Shown: positions 37,648-46,817, counted from the stretch's first letter. The stretch: 64,000 bases of DNA from CBDAPU01 sp965198875 (GCA_965198875.1 CBDAPU010000001.1:248001-312000); one strand, 5' to 3'. Notes: generated from the letters alone by a model not told the origin. Numbers and translations: made by a program.

Positions 37648-39591
37648 ATGAAAACACGACGCTATCTTTATTGCCTGTCCTTTATACTGCTTGCCTGCTC
37701 CGAAGAGGCGCCATCTTCGGATAATACGTCAGTCTCCCGGCAAACGGTGACAGTCCAACAACCCGAAGAGGATCCCTATAAAACCATGCGTGGTGGTATG
37801 GTGGGTGGCGGTGATCATCATCCCGGCAAAATTATTTATGATGAGCACTGTGCACAATGTCATACCAACGCAATATCCCGGGCGCCCCATATCTCGTTTT
37901 TGCAAATGCTGCCGGGCGATATGATTCTGCATACCATGGAGAATGGCATAATGCGACCCATGTCGGCGAAGTTATCACCACAGGATAAAGTGCATGTGGC
38001 GCAATACCTGGCGGGCGAAGCGAACAAGACAAACACATTCCCGCCCGTTAAATGTGATGCAGAGAGAGCCAAGTTCGATTATGCACAACATCCGCTCGGG
38101 TACGGCTGGGGGATCACCCGGGAGAATAGCCGGTATATTGATGCACAAAAAGCAAGTTTAACAAAGGGCGATGTTAAGAACCTGAGATTAAAATGGGCAT
38201 TTGCCTTTCCGGGCATGAGTCGGGCCCGCTCACAGGTATCATTGGCAGGTGGGGCGGTGTATGTGGGCAGCCAGGACGGCACTGTCTACTCATTGAATGC
38301 GGATACGGGTTGTGTGAGATGGACGTTCCGTGCCTCCGCCGAGGTGCGTACCGGCATAACCATCAGTGACTGGACGGGAGATGAGAAAACCAAAGCGCCA
38401 CCGCTGGTGTTCTTTGCTGATTTACTTGCCCGTACCTATGCGCTCAATGCCGTTACCGGTGAGTTGCGCTGGATGAAGAAAGTGGATGATCACCCTGCCG
38501 CTACCGCCACGGCACAACCTGTCTTGTATAAAGATACCTTATATCAACCTTCATCTTCATTGGAAGAGGCGGCGGCGGCGGAGGCCGATTATGCGTGTTG
38601 CAGCTTTCGTGGATCGATCACCGCATTTGATCCCCGATCAGGCGGGATCAAATGGAAGCGTTATCTGATCCGGGCAGATCCGAGGCAGGTTGGTACGACC
38701 TCTGTCGGCACCAGGATACTGGCGCCATCGGGCTCGCCCATCTGGAACAGCCCGACTATCGATGAGAAACGAGAGGTGTTGTATGTGGGTACAGGGAATA
38801 ATTATTCCTCACCATCGGAAGACACCCATGACGCCATTATTGCCCTTGATGTGAACAATGGCGAGATAAAGTGGGTGCGACAAACAACCAGCGGTGACGC
38901 CTGGAATGTGGCCTGCTTCCCCTTTTCGCCGAGCCGGGAGAATTGCCCCGAGGAAGCGGGGCCGGATGTGGACTATGCAGCGGCCGTCATGCATATCAAG
39001 TTTGAAGATAAAGAGATCCTCATCGGCGCACAAAAGTCCGGTGATGTTTATGGGATCGATCCCGATTCCACGGAGATCATCTGGGATCAAAAAGTGGCGC
39101 GGGGCGGAAACCAGGGCGGGATCAATTTTGGCCTGGCAGCGGAGGCTGACAAGATTTTTGTTCCCGTTGCTGATTATGATGACGGCATACTACCCATTGA
39201 GGATGCAAGGCCCGGTATTTATGCGCTGGATGCGTTTACCGGCGATCCTCTGTGGTCGAACCCTGCCGAGAATCACTGCGCTGAGCGCAAAGATTGTGAT
39301 CCCGGGATCTCCGCACCGGTGACGGCTATTCCCGGGGTGGTATTCGCCGGTCACCTGGATGGCTGGTTGCGTGCCTATGATACCGAGACCGGCGAGCTCC
39401 TCTGGGAGTACGATACTTATCAGAAGATGAAAACCCTCTCCGGCGAAATCGCCAGTGGTGGTTCAATGAGTGGCGGGGCAGGCCCCATCATTGCCGATGG
39501 CAAGGTCTATATGACCTCCGGCTACGGCATTTACTTTCACATGCCGGGCAATGTGTTGATGATGTTTGCAGCAGATCAAGCGACCCAGTGA
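37648..39591 (+). CDS. Cytochrome c / PQQ beta-propeller dehydrogenase, polyvinyl-alcohol-dehydrogenase-like
   Basis: A 647-residue exported quinoprotein. A lipobox-like start (LSFILLACSEE) suggests a lipoprotein. The N-terminal domain (about 50-120) has one haem motif CAQCH with a downstream Met (GIMRPMSAKLS), then an eight-bladed PQQ propeller with repeated W/GxV patterns: GAVYVGSQDGTVYSLNAD, GEIKWVRQTTSGDAWNVAC, LIGAQKSGDVYGIDPDS. This cytochrome-first arrangement and the SGSPIWNSPTID and GRGG-type motifs resemble polyvinyl alcohol dehydrogenase. Substrate is unknown; an alcohol is likely. Electrons would pass internally to the haem. The end overlaps the ABM gene by 16 bp on the opposite strand. 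Confidence 0.85.
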   Translation: MKTRRYLYCLSFILLACSEEAPSSDNTSVSRQTVTVQQPEEDPYKTMRGGMVGGGDHHPGKIIYDEHCAQCHTNAISRAPHISFLQMLPGDMILHTMENGIMRPMSAKLSPQDKVHVAQYLAGEANKTNTFPPVKCDAERAKFDYAQHPLGYGWGITRENSRYIDAQKASLTKGDVKNLRLKWAFAFPGMSRARSQVSLAGGAVYVGSQDGTVYSLNADTGCVRWTFRASAEVRTGITISDWTGDEKTKAPPLVFFADLLARTYALNAVTGELRWMKKVDDHPAATATAQPVLYKDTLYQPSSSLEEAAAAEADYACCSFRGSITAFDPRSGGIKWKRYLIRADPRQVGTTSVGTRILAPSGSPIWNSPTIDEKREVLYVGTGNNYSSPSEDTHDAIIALDVNNGEIKWVRQTTSGDAWNVACFPFSPSRENCPEEAGPDVDYAAAVMHIKFEDKEILIGAQKSGDVYGIDPDSTEIIWDQKVARGGNQGGINFGLAAEADKIFVPVADYDDGILPIEDARPGIYALDAFTGDPLWSNPAENHCAERKDCDPGISAPVTAIPGVVFAGHLDGWLRAYDTETGELLWEYDTYQKMKTLSGEIASGGSMSGGAGPIIADGKVYMTSGYGIYFHMPGNVLMMFAADQATQ

Positions 39592-39873
39592 TAGAACTGC
39601 AGGTCCATCTCTTCGGCCAGGCAATCCAGGATAGGGGGCACCAGCCGCCCATGAAAGTCGATGGCCTGATGCCTGTTGGAAAGCAGCTTCATCTGTGAAT
39701 CGAGCATAGACGATATAACTTCGGGGATGCGCCTGGTGACGGATCACATCGTACACAAGGCAATCCGGTTCATTCTCATGGGTTAATGCTGAGAGCTCTG
39801 TTTGCAGGCGTTCAAACTCGGCTTCCCTCCCCTCCGCTACCACCAATTTTGCAATAAACGTAAACATGTTCAT
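39576..39873 (-). pseudogene. ABM-domain (antibiotic biosynthesis monooxygenase) gene with frameshift
   Basis: The start MNMFTFIAKLVVAEGREAEF and IVYARFTDEAAFQQ are typical of the small ABM domain (about 100 residues). After FQQ the family should continue with His; the matching sequence HQAIDFHGRLVPPILDCLAEE is in the next frame and ends at a TGA (39576-39578). One extra G in CAACAGGCATCAG (near 39676) explains it; without it the protein is 98 residues. It is either a young pseudogene or a base-call error. The ATG overlaps the ligase stop as ATGA. A paralogue lies at 41533-41823, so the two bracket the ligase. Confidence 0.75.
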
Positions 39874-41528
39874 TCCTGTTGTTGTGATTCTTTTCTCATT
39901 TGCGCTTGTAATTTGAACTTCTGGATCTTTGTCGATGACATCGGCCACTCATCAACAAAGCGAATATATCGTGGCACCTTGAAACTGGCGATGTTGTCTT
40001 TACAAAATGCAATCAACTCCGCCTCACTCGCATTTTGGCCCGCGTTTAATTCGATAAAGGCGGCGGGCACTTCGGACAGCCTTATATCCGGCGCCCCGAC
40101 CACCTGCGCCAGTTTTACCGCCGGGTGTCTTTGCAGGCATGTCTCTATTTCAACGGCGGCGACATTTTCACCGCCCACTTTGAGCATGTCTTTTAGACGA
40201 CCATGAAACAGCAACTGGCCATCTGCATCGATGGAGCAGATATCACCGGAGTGAAACCAACCGTCATCATCCAGCGCCTCAGCGGTTTTTTCAGGTGATT
40301 TGTAATACTCGGTAAAGATCCCGTTACCCCGTATCCAGGCGTCACCCGGCTCGCCTGTTGCCGCTTCTGCTCTGGTCTCCGGGTTCATGATTTTGACTTC
40401 AATGCCCGGCAGGGGCGTACCAAGCCGTTTGAAACGTTGCTCGCGGGTATCATCCAGACGGCTGGTTGAGACCGTCCCCGATGCTTCGGTCATGCCGAAG
40501 GTGCCGACAAAAACCGTATCCGGCATGGCTTTTTCCATGGTCTCACCGACGATGGCCGGTTGTACGCCGAAATTCGCATTCATCAGCTTGATGCGGGATA
40601 AGTCGGTCGTGGGGAAGTCAGGGTGATTAACCAGATCAGACATGATAGTCCAAAAGCAAGGGTAGGCGGCGGTCACTTTTTCCTCTTCAAGCATACGTAA
40701 CGCCTCGCCTGCATCGAAATGTGGTGTGGTGATATAAGCGCCGCCCGCTGCAAAAATGGTTATCATGGGCAGGATAGCGGCGATATGAAACATGGGCAGC
40801 GGAGACCAGAAACTGTCTTCATGGGTCAATTCATAGCGTGCCCCAAGTGCGGCGCTGTTTCTGATGATGGCCTCATGGGAGATCATGCAACCCTTTGGGT
40901 TGGCGGTTGTGCCGGATGTGTAGAGGATAAGCGCAGTACCGCCCAAGCGCGTCTGGATACGACGCAGATGCACTTCATCTTCATCAACGTTGGCCGACAG
41001 ATCATCCAACGTGGCCTGAGATAACATACCGCCACTTTCCGATTGTCCATAGAGGACAACATGACGTAGCCTCGGTGCGTGACTGATGCTCAGACATCGC
41101 CGATCAGGCTGTTTTGTGAGATCCGGAAAAGCCGTTTGTATGCGTTCAACAAAATGGACTGTATCATCAAACTCATCGCTGGTGATCAATGCAACCAGAT
41201 CCGCATTTTCCGTGACGTAGGCGATCTCCGGCGGCCTGTAACGCGCATTAATGGGAACCGTTACCGCACCGAGCATGGAGATGGCGAAAAGGGTATCGAC
41301 AAAATCCATGCAGGTGGGCAGTAATAAACCAACGTGATCGCCCGGTTTAACACCCAGCGCATGCAGACCTCTGGCACGTCTCATCACCCGCTGACTCAAT
41401 TCGGCAAAACCGGAGCGCCGATCCGGCAGCACGATGGCATCGGTATCGGGGTATTGATCTGCGGCTATGAGTAACAGATCGGCCAATGTCGTTGCTGTTA
41501 CCCTGATACTGGCAAGCTCGCCGCTCAT
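39870..41528 (-). CDS. AMP-dependent acyl-CoA synthetase/ligase
   Basis: A 552-residue ANL-superfamily enzyme that activates a carboxylic acid to an acyl-adenylate and then acyl-CoA. Core motifs: ALILYTSGTTANPKGCMIS (A3, about 196-213), VGTFGMTEASG (A5), WFHSGDICSIDADGQLLFHGRLKDMLKVGGENV (A7-A8, split across residues 420-452), and the A10 lysine in FKVPRYIRF...STKIQKFKL. Substrate cannot be told from sequence; fatty or aryl acid is possible. It lies 4 bp after the ABM gene 41533-41823 and overlaps the frameshifted ABM gene, so three genes form one operon. The nearby acyl-CoA dehydrogenase fits beta-oxidation-like catabolism. Confidence 0.92.
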   Translation of the reverse strand: MSGELASIRVTATTLADLLLIAADQYPDTDAIVLPDRRSGFAELSQRVMRRARGLHALGVKPGDHVGLLLPTCMDFVDTLFAISMLGAVTVPINARYRPPEIAYVTENADLVALITSDEFDDTVHFVERIQTAFPDLTKQPDRRCLSISHAPRLRHVVLYGQSESGGMLSQATLDDLSANVDEDEVHLRRIQTRLGGTALILYTSGTTANPKGCMISHEAIIRNSAALGARYELTHEDSFWSPLPMFHIAAILPMITIFAAGGAYITTPHFDAGEALRMLEEEKVTAAYPCFWTIMSDLVNHPDFPTTDLSRIKLMNANFGVQPAIVGETMEKAMPDTVFVGTFGMTEASGTVSTSRLDDTREQRFKRLGTPLPGIEVKIMNPETRAEAATGEPGDAWIRGNGIFTEYYKSPEKTAEALDDDGWFHSGDICSIDADGQLLFHGRLKDMLKVGGENVAAVEIETCLQRHPAVKLAQVVGAPDIRLSEVPAAFIELNAGQNASEAELIAFCKDNIASFKVPRYIRFVDEWPMSSTKIQKFKLQAQMRKESQQQE

Positions 41529-41532
41529 CTCT

Positions 41533-41823
41533 TCATGCCAGCGGGTCGAGAAACTCCCTTACATAAGTCCCGTCAAGGCACTCAAGCAATGGTGGCGCGA
41601 ACTCATTAAAATGATCAGTATGACGATGCGCCTCTTCCGCCGCATCATCCACGAATGCCTCAAATACGGCGTAGCCTCGCTCCTCATCCCGCAGTTTATA
41701 GAACTGGTAAGCCCGCACGCCCGTCTCATTGGCAAGGGTCCGCTCGGTCAATTTTCCAGCAAGACTGATAAACTCCTCTTCTCTTTCTGCTTTGACTTTC
41801 ATCCTCGCAAGGAACGTCAACAT
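41533..41823 (-). CDS. ABM-domain protein
   Basis: A 96-residue protein of the antibiotic biosynthesis monooxygenase fold: MLTFLARMKVKAEREEEFISLA, GVRAYQFYKLRDEERGYAVFEAFVDDAAEEAHRHTDHFNEFAPPLLE. The family includes cofactor-free monooxygenases and haem-degrading enzymes, but many have unknown roles. The ATG at 41823 is chosen because GGAGG lies eight bases upstream; ATGs at 41829 and 41841 are in frame but less well placed. It precedes the ligase by 4 bp, so a role in the same catabolic route is likely. Confidence 0.82.
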   Translation of the reverse strand: MLTFLARMKVKAEREEEFISLAGKLTERTLANETGVRAYQFYKLRDEERGYAVFEAFVDDAAEEAHRHTDHFNEFAPPLLECLDGTYVREFLDPLA

Positions 41824-41956
41824 GGTCATCGCCTCCGGCATTTTATCTTTACATACTACCACCCCCATTAGCATAAGAAAACGCACATAAATGTTATTTG
41901 GGCGCATCGGTGTTACCATAAAGCCACCATTGCGGGGAATAGAAAATCATCAAAAC

Positions 41957-42268
41957 ATGAGTGAGACCTATTTGGCGAAAACAGATCAGATCGATGAGAG
42001 ACGGGTAAATTGTTTTCGGCTCAACGGGCATAACATTGTTGTTTGCAAAGTAGGAGATGACTACTTTGCCGTGATCAATCAATGCTCACATGCCGAGCAG
42101 TCATTTGACAAGGGGCGTATTCGAGGACATCGACTGCTATGCCCGTTGCACGGCGCCATATTCGATATAAGAGACGGTAGCGTGCTCGGTGCTCCTGCGT
42201 TTCAGCCGATAAAAACCTATCCCTTGAAAGTTGAGGGAGATGATATCTTCATCGATCTGGATGAATAA
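41957..42268 (+). CDS. Rieske-type [2Fe-2S] ferredoxin
   Basis: A 103-residue soluble Rieske protein. Cluster ligands are CSHAEQSF (CxH) and CPLHGAIFDI (CPLH) in the usual spacing of about 19 residues. Such small proteins pass electrons to Rieske oxygenases or other redox enzymes; no oxygenase is visible here. The ATG at 41957 fits the family; an upstream ATG at 41891 would add residues not expected. Divergent from the ABM gene with about 130 bp between. Confidence 0.92.
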   Translation: MSETYLAKTDQIDERRVNCFRLNGHNIVVCKVGDDYFAVINQCSHAEQSFDKGRIRGHRLLCPLHGAIFDIRDGSVLGAPAFQPIKTYPLKVEGDDIFIDLDE

Positions 42269-42524
42269 TGTCTAAAGTACCGTTCCGGCGGAGATCACAA
42301 TGCAGTAAAAAATGCACCGCCTGTAAAATGGGGTATTTTTTACGTCAAGACCTGAGCCTTCTGAGAAGCTCGCGCCTTGAGGTATGGCAGAGAATGCCAG
42401 GAATGTATTTTTGATCTGATCTGCAAACCCGCCGCTTTCCGTTCCCGCCTATGAGAAAGCGGCGAGCACAGGATGATGCGGGCAGAGCAAAGCCGGGAAC
42501 GGGGTACTCAACAATGATGTCGAG
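42269..42524. other. Convergent intergenic region with two inverted repeats
   Basis: Between the Rieske gene (plus) and the acyl-CoA dehydrogenase (minus). GTAAAAAAT (42305-42313) pairs exactly with ATTTTTTAC (42335-42343), and CGCCGCTTTC (42430-42439 region) pairs with GAAAGCGGCG (42455-42464). Either could end transcription, but neither is a classic terminator. Confidence 0.5.
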
Positions 42525-43685
42525 TTATTTTCGTTGATCAAAGCGCCGCCCGATTATCGCACTGGCAATGTTGATCTTCTGAATATCAATGGCGCCACCG
42601 GCAATGCCCCACCCCCAGGCATCGCGCATGCGCCGCTCCAGGGGGTATTCCTTTGAATACCCATAACCACCAAACAACTGTAGCGCCTGACCGGTGACCG
42701 TACGGGCTATCTCATTGGCAAAGCATTTGGCTATGGACGACTCCTCTATACTCGGCAAACCATCCCGGGCATTGGCCGCTGCGCGATAAATTAACAATCT
42801 TGCCGCATCCACCTGCATACGCATCTCGGCGATCTTTAATTGCACCGCCTGGAAATCAACAATCGGCTTACCGAATTGTTTTCGCTCCTGCACATAAGCA
42901 ACGGCATCGAGCAAGGCGCCTGAGGCCTGGGCCAGCGCCATGGTGGCATTGCCACACCGTTCCAGATCAAAGGCTTCCATCAGCCTCTTAAAACCACCTG
43001 CGGGCACGATGATGTTGTCTTTGGGCACGGTCACGTTATCGATGAAGATGTCCGCTGAGGGCACGCCACGAAATCCCATTAACTGCTCCTGTTTGCCAAA
43101 TGCTAATCCGCCTGTGCCTTTTTCAACCAACACCGCACCAATGCCTTTTGCGCCCGGGGCATCGGAGAGTTTGCAATAGATGACATAACCATCCGCATGA
43201 CCGCCACCGGAGCACCACCTCTTTGTCCCATTCAAAACAACCTTATCCCCGCGTATTTCCCCGCGGGTTGACAAGTCCGTCAAGGCGGAACCAGCATGGG
43301 GTTCGGACATGGCCACGGCCACTACCATTTCGCCGCGACATACGGCAGGCACGATGCGGTTTTTGAGATCCTCAGAGGCAAATTTCTCTATTGCCCTGAT
43401 CGGCCCTACCGATGACTCAAAAATCGGAAAAGCAACGGCTGAGGATATCTTGGCGAACTCCTCCAGTACGATTAACGCTTCCAGATTTCCAAGCCCAAGA
43501 CCACCCAGTTCCTCAGGGATGTTGACCCCCAAGAAACCCATGTTCGCATATTCGCTAATTAAATCACGGCCTGGTGGCTCGCCAGTGCGTTCCATTTCCT
43601 CGGCCAGCCCAGGTAATCTCTCCTGTGCATAGCGTCTCGCTGAGTCCTGAAGCTGGATCTGCTCGGCAGTGAATTGGAAATCCAT
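42525..43685 (-). CDS. Acyl-CoA dehydrogenase
   Basis: A 386-residue FAD flavoprotein that introduces a trans-2 double bond into acyl-CoA. Motifs: AVAMSEPHAGSALTDL (FAD/substrate loop), NGTKRWCSGGGHADGYV, LMGFRGVPSADIFIDNV, RKQFGKPIVDFQAVQLKIAEM and C-terminal ARTVTGQALQLFGGYGYSKEYPLERRMRDA. The catalytic Glu is probably the one in YSKEYPLER or the loop near residue 240-250. The substrate class is unresolved. It stands alone, convergent with the Rieske gene; a link to the acyl-CoA ligase at 39870 is inferred. Confidence 0.94.
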   Translation of the reverse strand: MDFQFTAEQIQLQDSARRYAQERLPGLAEEMERTGEPPGRDLISEYANMGFLGVNIPEELGGLGLGNLEALIVLEEFAKISSAVAFPIFESSVGPIRAIEKFASEDLKNRIVPAVCRGEMVVAVAMSEPHAGSALTDLSTRGEIRGDKVVLNGTKRWCSGGGHADGYVIYCKLSDAPGAKGIGAVLVEKGTGGLAFGKQEQLMGFRGVPSADIFIDNVTVPKDNIIVPAGGFKRLMEAFDLERCGNATMALAQASGALLDAVAYVQERKQFGKPIVDFQAVQLKIAEMRMQVDAARLLIYRAAANARDGLPSIEESSIAKCFANEIARTVTGQALQLFGGYGYSKEYPLERRMRDAWGWGIAGGAIDIQKINIASAIIGRRFDQRK

Positions 43686-44641
43686 CGGTAAAATAACTGT
43701 TCGTGATCATCCGGGCTCTATCTGTGCCTGGGCAGTATACCCTGAGCAAAATACAAACAAAACAAATCGCACAAGCCCATCGCATTGTTTGTCTTGATAG
43801 GCCTGTACGGCACAGGCAGGGGGTTCGTGGCAGTGAACAAACAGTCGCTTGCCCGGATTGGGCGGCGCCACACCCCAGGTGGTGCGGGCATCGGGCTCTC
43901 AGCGCCCTGGAAGCCAGACACAAACCGCCTGATCCTGGAGTATGCGGCAGGGATTAGCGCATCTTGCCACTGTGCTCAAGGGTAGTAATCTGACCAGGCT
44001 TGCCCCGGAAGGTCATCTCACTGAAAGAGGTTGTTAGGCGGGGTTGTTGCCTGCGGTTATCCATCACTGCCTTCTCACCTAAAGCGATTGAAGACTTGGA
44101 AAGCAAGTGTTGTTGCCCACGGTTATCCATCGCTACCTTCCCACTGACAGCCTGACATCATCAAAACTCAAGTGTGGATAGTACGCTTGTCTTTCACCTC
44201 TGATTTAAGTGCAGCCGGTTCCCATGCTTTATACAGTGGATGGTTTCCTGCCCGGCGCACATCTAAAGAGCCAGCTACATGACTTTAAGTGCGGGATAAA
44301 GATGGCGCCCACCCTCGACTTATGATCCCCGAAATGCCTCGTTCTAATCCGGGGATTGAGCAGAGCCCGGTGCAGGTGAGGTGTTGCCCGTCATCTACAC
44401 CCCTCGCCCAGCGCAGGCTCATGGTCTGTCATTAACGCGGTTTACCCGTGATGATGACTCTCGTCGAGTTGCGGGCATGCACCGCCTCTGATCATAACGC
44501 CTTGATGGCGCCCACCGGGTGCGGGCGCATCGCTCTTCTTGCCTCGTCGGATCACAGGGTTTCCACTCCCTTCCCTGTTAGGGCATACCCTGTCTGTAAA
44601 GCAGGTTCATGCTGATCCCGAGCCCAGCCCATTGAGCAATT
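43686..44641. other. Gene-poor region at the left edge of the accessory island
   Basis: About 950 bp with no convincing gene; all frames are short and lack relatives. It holds a 36 bp direct repeat (44043-44078 and 44109-44144). This kind of non-coding, repeat-bearing DNA also flanks the autotransporter gene. Confidence 0.6.
44043..44144. repeat. Two 36 bp direct repeats, 66 bp apart
   Basis: 44043-44078 and 44109-44144 share GTTGTTGCC, CGGTTATCCATC and related flanks with about six mismatches. Spacing and number do not suggest a CRISPR. Role unknown. Confidence 0.7.
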
Positions 44642-45718
44642 TTATCCCCCGGACTTCCTTCTGTTGTGTTCCCGGCAGAGCATCTGGCAATTCTCCGGGG
44701 TCGTTGGGCCGCCCTCGTGCCAGGGGGTGATGTGGTCGGCCTCCATGTCCCCCAGTGCAAACGGCTCTTTGCATTCGGCACAAACACCTTTTTGCCGCTC
44801 GTAGGCTTCGCGTTTTTGTTTGTTGGTAAACGCCCGAATATTCAAATGCTTTTCTTCACCGGTTAGAAGATATTCATAAATGCCCCTTTTGGCGGTTACG
44901 TCTTCGTCCTCCATGAGTCTGGCCACTTCATCTTCCATCTCGTTCGGGTCAAATTCCCGGTGATTAAATTCGTTGTAAAAATCGCCCCAGGCTAGGCCCT
45001 TCATCTCTTTTCGGTATTGGCTGAAAACGGCCTTAACCCAGTTGATCACGTCTTGAAAATACTGCCATAACACCTCGGCGCTGCTCTGGTGCTGATGTTG
45101 CCCCATGTAGTCTTCTATGTTGTTGTCGCTTATCCATTTGATGGCCGTTTCCAGATACTCCTGTCTTATCGCTTTGCCATTGAGATAGTCGCCGCCCAAA
45201 CCGTCGGCGGCACAACCGGTCTTGCTGAAATGTCTTTTCGCATCGGTGACCCAGGGCCCGGCATACACGGCATTGCGTAATTCCTGATCGGTCAGCGGCT
45301 CGCCCGTGATGGTCTTAAACCACGCCAGTTTTTCGCTGTCAGTGCCGCTGCACTGATAAATCATCAGCCTGTAATTCAACATCTGCTGTTGTTGATCGTC
45401 TTGCAGGTTATGAAAATAGAGGCCATCAATAGAAAACTTGCCGTTCACATATCGACAGATGGAAACCGTGCGCTGCTGCCCGTCAATGATTTCATAGCGG
45501 CCATCGCCGCGCACCGCCCAGTACATCACATTGAGCGGGAAGTCTTTTGTAAGGGTATCAATCACCGCATCGCGCTGCTTGTCTTCATAGATAAACTCCC
45601 GTTGATAGGGCGGGCGAATATCCAGCCTGCCGCCGTAGCCAGATACGCCGCTTTCCTGGTTGTCCTGATAGCCCTCGGTGAGTGCGCGAATGGTGATTTC
45701 TTTGAGTTCTATTTGCAT
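44642..45718 (-). CDS. DUF262 (ParB-like NTPase) and HNH endonuclease protein, GmrSD/SspE type
   Basis: A 358-residue protein with an N-terminal DUF262 domain (PPYQREFIYEDKQRDAVIDTL, then YEIIDGQQRTVSICRYVNG, the DGQQR motif near 78-82) and a C-terminal HNH nuclease (KGVCAECKEPF, MEADHITPWHEGG, CQMLCREHNRRK) with four zinc-binding cysteines. DUF262-HNH proteins are the core of type IV restriction (GmrSD) and related defence nucleases. The start overlaps the ORF6N gene by 10 bp, so the two are coupled. A DNA methyltransferase gene lies nearby, but whether the nuclease responds to its mark is unknown. Confidence 0.88.
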   Translation of the reverse strand: MQIELKEITIRALTEGYQDNQESGVSGYGGRLDIRPPYQREFIYEDKQRDAVIDTLTKDFPLNVMYWAVRGDGRYEIIDGQQRTVSICRYVNGKFSIDGLYFHNLQDDQQQQMLNYRLMIYQCSGTDSEKLAWFKTITGEPLTDQELRNAVYAGPWVTDAKRHFSKTGCAADGLGGDYLNGKAIRQEYLETAIKWISDNNIEDYMGQHQHQSSAEVLWQYFQDVINWVKAVFSQYRKEMKGLAWGDFYNEFNHREFDPNEMEDEVARLMEDEDVTAKRGIYEYLLTGEEKHLNIRAFTNKQKREAYERQKGVCAECKEPFALGDMEADHITPWHEGGPTTPENCQMLCREHNRRKSGG

Positions 45719-46311
45719 GTGTTCTTTTTGATGGTGTGTTTTATTTTGATCATGGCGAGGTTTAATTCGATGGTGGTCTCGCTGCTGGCGTCGGCGGCAA
45801 ATTCCTGATTGAGAATATCGCCGATCAGTTCGCCGCTTTTGGCAATGAGTTTTTTCTGCTCGGCATCGTTTTTTTCCAGCGCCAGTGATTTCGCCACTTT
45901 GCTGAACTCCCGCACCTTCGCAAAGGTCTCGACAATTTGCAGGGTAGCCTCTGTGGCCTGACTTGATTTCAGAATGGTCGCCAGCATGTACAGACCTTTC
46001 TCGGTAAAGGCTTTGGGCGGCTTAACCTTGCCGCCTTGCGAGCTTGTTTTTGAAGTCACATTTTGTGATTTCAAAGATCGCCACTCATTGGCGTCTAATG
46101 TAAGGATATAGCCATCGGGAAATTTATCTGCATTTCTTCCGATGGCTTGATTAACTGCTCTGGTCTCCACCCCGTAAATAGCCGCCACATCGCTATCCAG
46201 AATGACTTTCTGCCCGCGCAGTTCAATAATCAGCGATGCTATATCGTTCAATCCATTCGCCTGATGGATTTCCTCATTCGCCGCTTTCATGGTGCATATA
46301 TCATCATTCAT
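45709..46311 (-). CDS. ORF6N-domain protein
   Basis: A 200-residue protein with an ORF6N domain (about 22-115): IELRGQKVILDSDVAAIYGVETRAVNQAIGRNADKFP followed by FTEKGLYMLATILKS (split over 20 residues). The domain is common in phage and island antirepressor-like DNA-binding proteins. The charged C-terminal coil (KVAKSLALEKNDAEQKK) may dimerise. Its stop overlaps the DUF262-HNH gene; 8 bp separate it from the retropepsin-like gene. It may be a regulator of the nuclease or a relic of a mobile element. Confidence 0.88.
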   Translation of the reverse strand: MNDDICTMKAANEEIHQANGLNDIASLIIELRGQKVILDSDVAAIYGVETRAVNQAIGRNADKFPDGYILTLDANEWRSLKSQNVTSKTSSQGGKVKPPKAFTEKGLYMLATILKSSQATEATLQIVETFAKVREFSKVAKSLALEKNDAEQKKLIAKSGELIGDILNQEFAADASSETTIELNLAMIKIKHTIKKNTCK

Positions 46312-46319
46312 ATAAAATG

Positions 46320-46817
46320 CTAGAAAGACATGATAATTTGTCCAGCAAACATGGTGATATGCATTTTAGATAGGATATCCATCCCCAGTATCACCTCAAA
46401 ACCCCTGTCTTTACCGACAGAAGGTATGGCGTTAACCTTATGCTGAGCATGTCCCCAGTTTTCTTCACCTATCGGGATTATCCTCATGGTCTCCTTTCCG
46501 TTTTCTTTGACTGCTTGCAATGCAGTTGTTGTCACCGGAATAGCAATATCAACCTGGTACTGGTTGACTTCGCACGGCTCTCCAGCCGTCATCATGGACT
46601 GTTGTGCTACCGGAATTAATCCCAATTCATCTACGAACTCTTGTGTTATGCAGGTATTAGTGGCCCCCGTATCGATTAATGCCCGTCTGGGCTTAGCACC
46701 AGTAATTAATGCCTGCGCCTCTTCATTTATATACTGCTCATCGGTTGGACATTTGATCACTTTAACAGCAATAATGAATTGACTTTTTTGATTTAATGAC
46801 TGATTAAACGAGGACAT
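46320..46817 (-). CDS. Retropepsin-like aspartic protease family protein
   Basis: A 165-residue single-domain protein with the aspartic protease signature RALIDTGATNTCITQEFV (DTGA near 55-58 by my count) and the second motif FEVILGMDILSKMHITMF near the C terminus, the ILGMDIL pattern expected for the Gly after the flap/psi loop. Family members act as dimers; many bacterial ones are uncharacterised. The ATG at 46817 overlaps the previous gene by 14 bp; the frame can be extended by a TTG at 46838. Sitting next to the small protein 46804-47058 is a recurring arrangement in my recollection but not proof of joint function. Confidence 0.85.
   Translation of the reverse strand: MSSFNQSLNQKSQFIIAVKVIKCPTDEQYINEEAQALITGAKPRRALIDTGATNTCITQEFVDELGLIPVAQQSMMTAGEPCEVNQYQVDIAIPVTTTALQAVKENGKETMRIIPIGEENWGHAQHKVNAIPSVGKDRGFEVILGMDILSKMHITMFAGQIIMSF

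Noticed and set aside
44043..44144. Possible CRISPR array
   Set aside because: Only two imperfect repeats and no cas genes.
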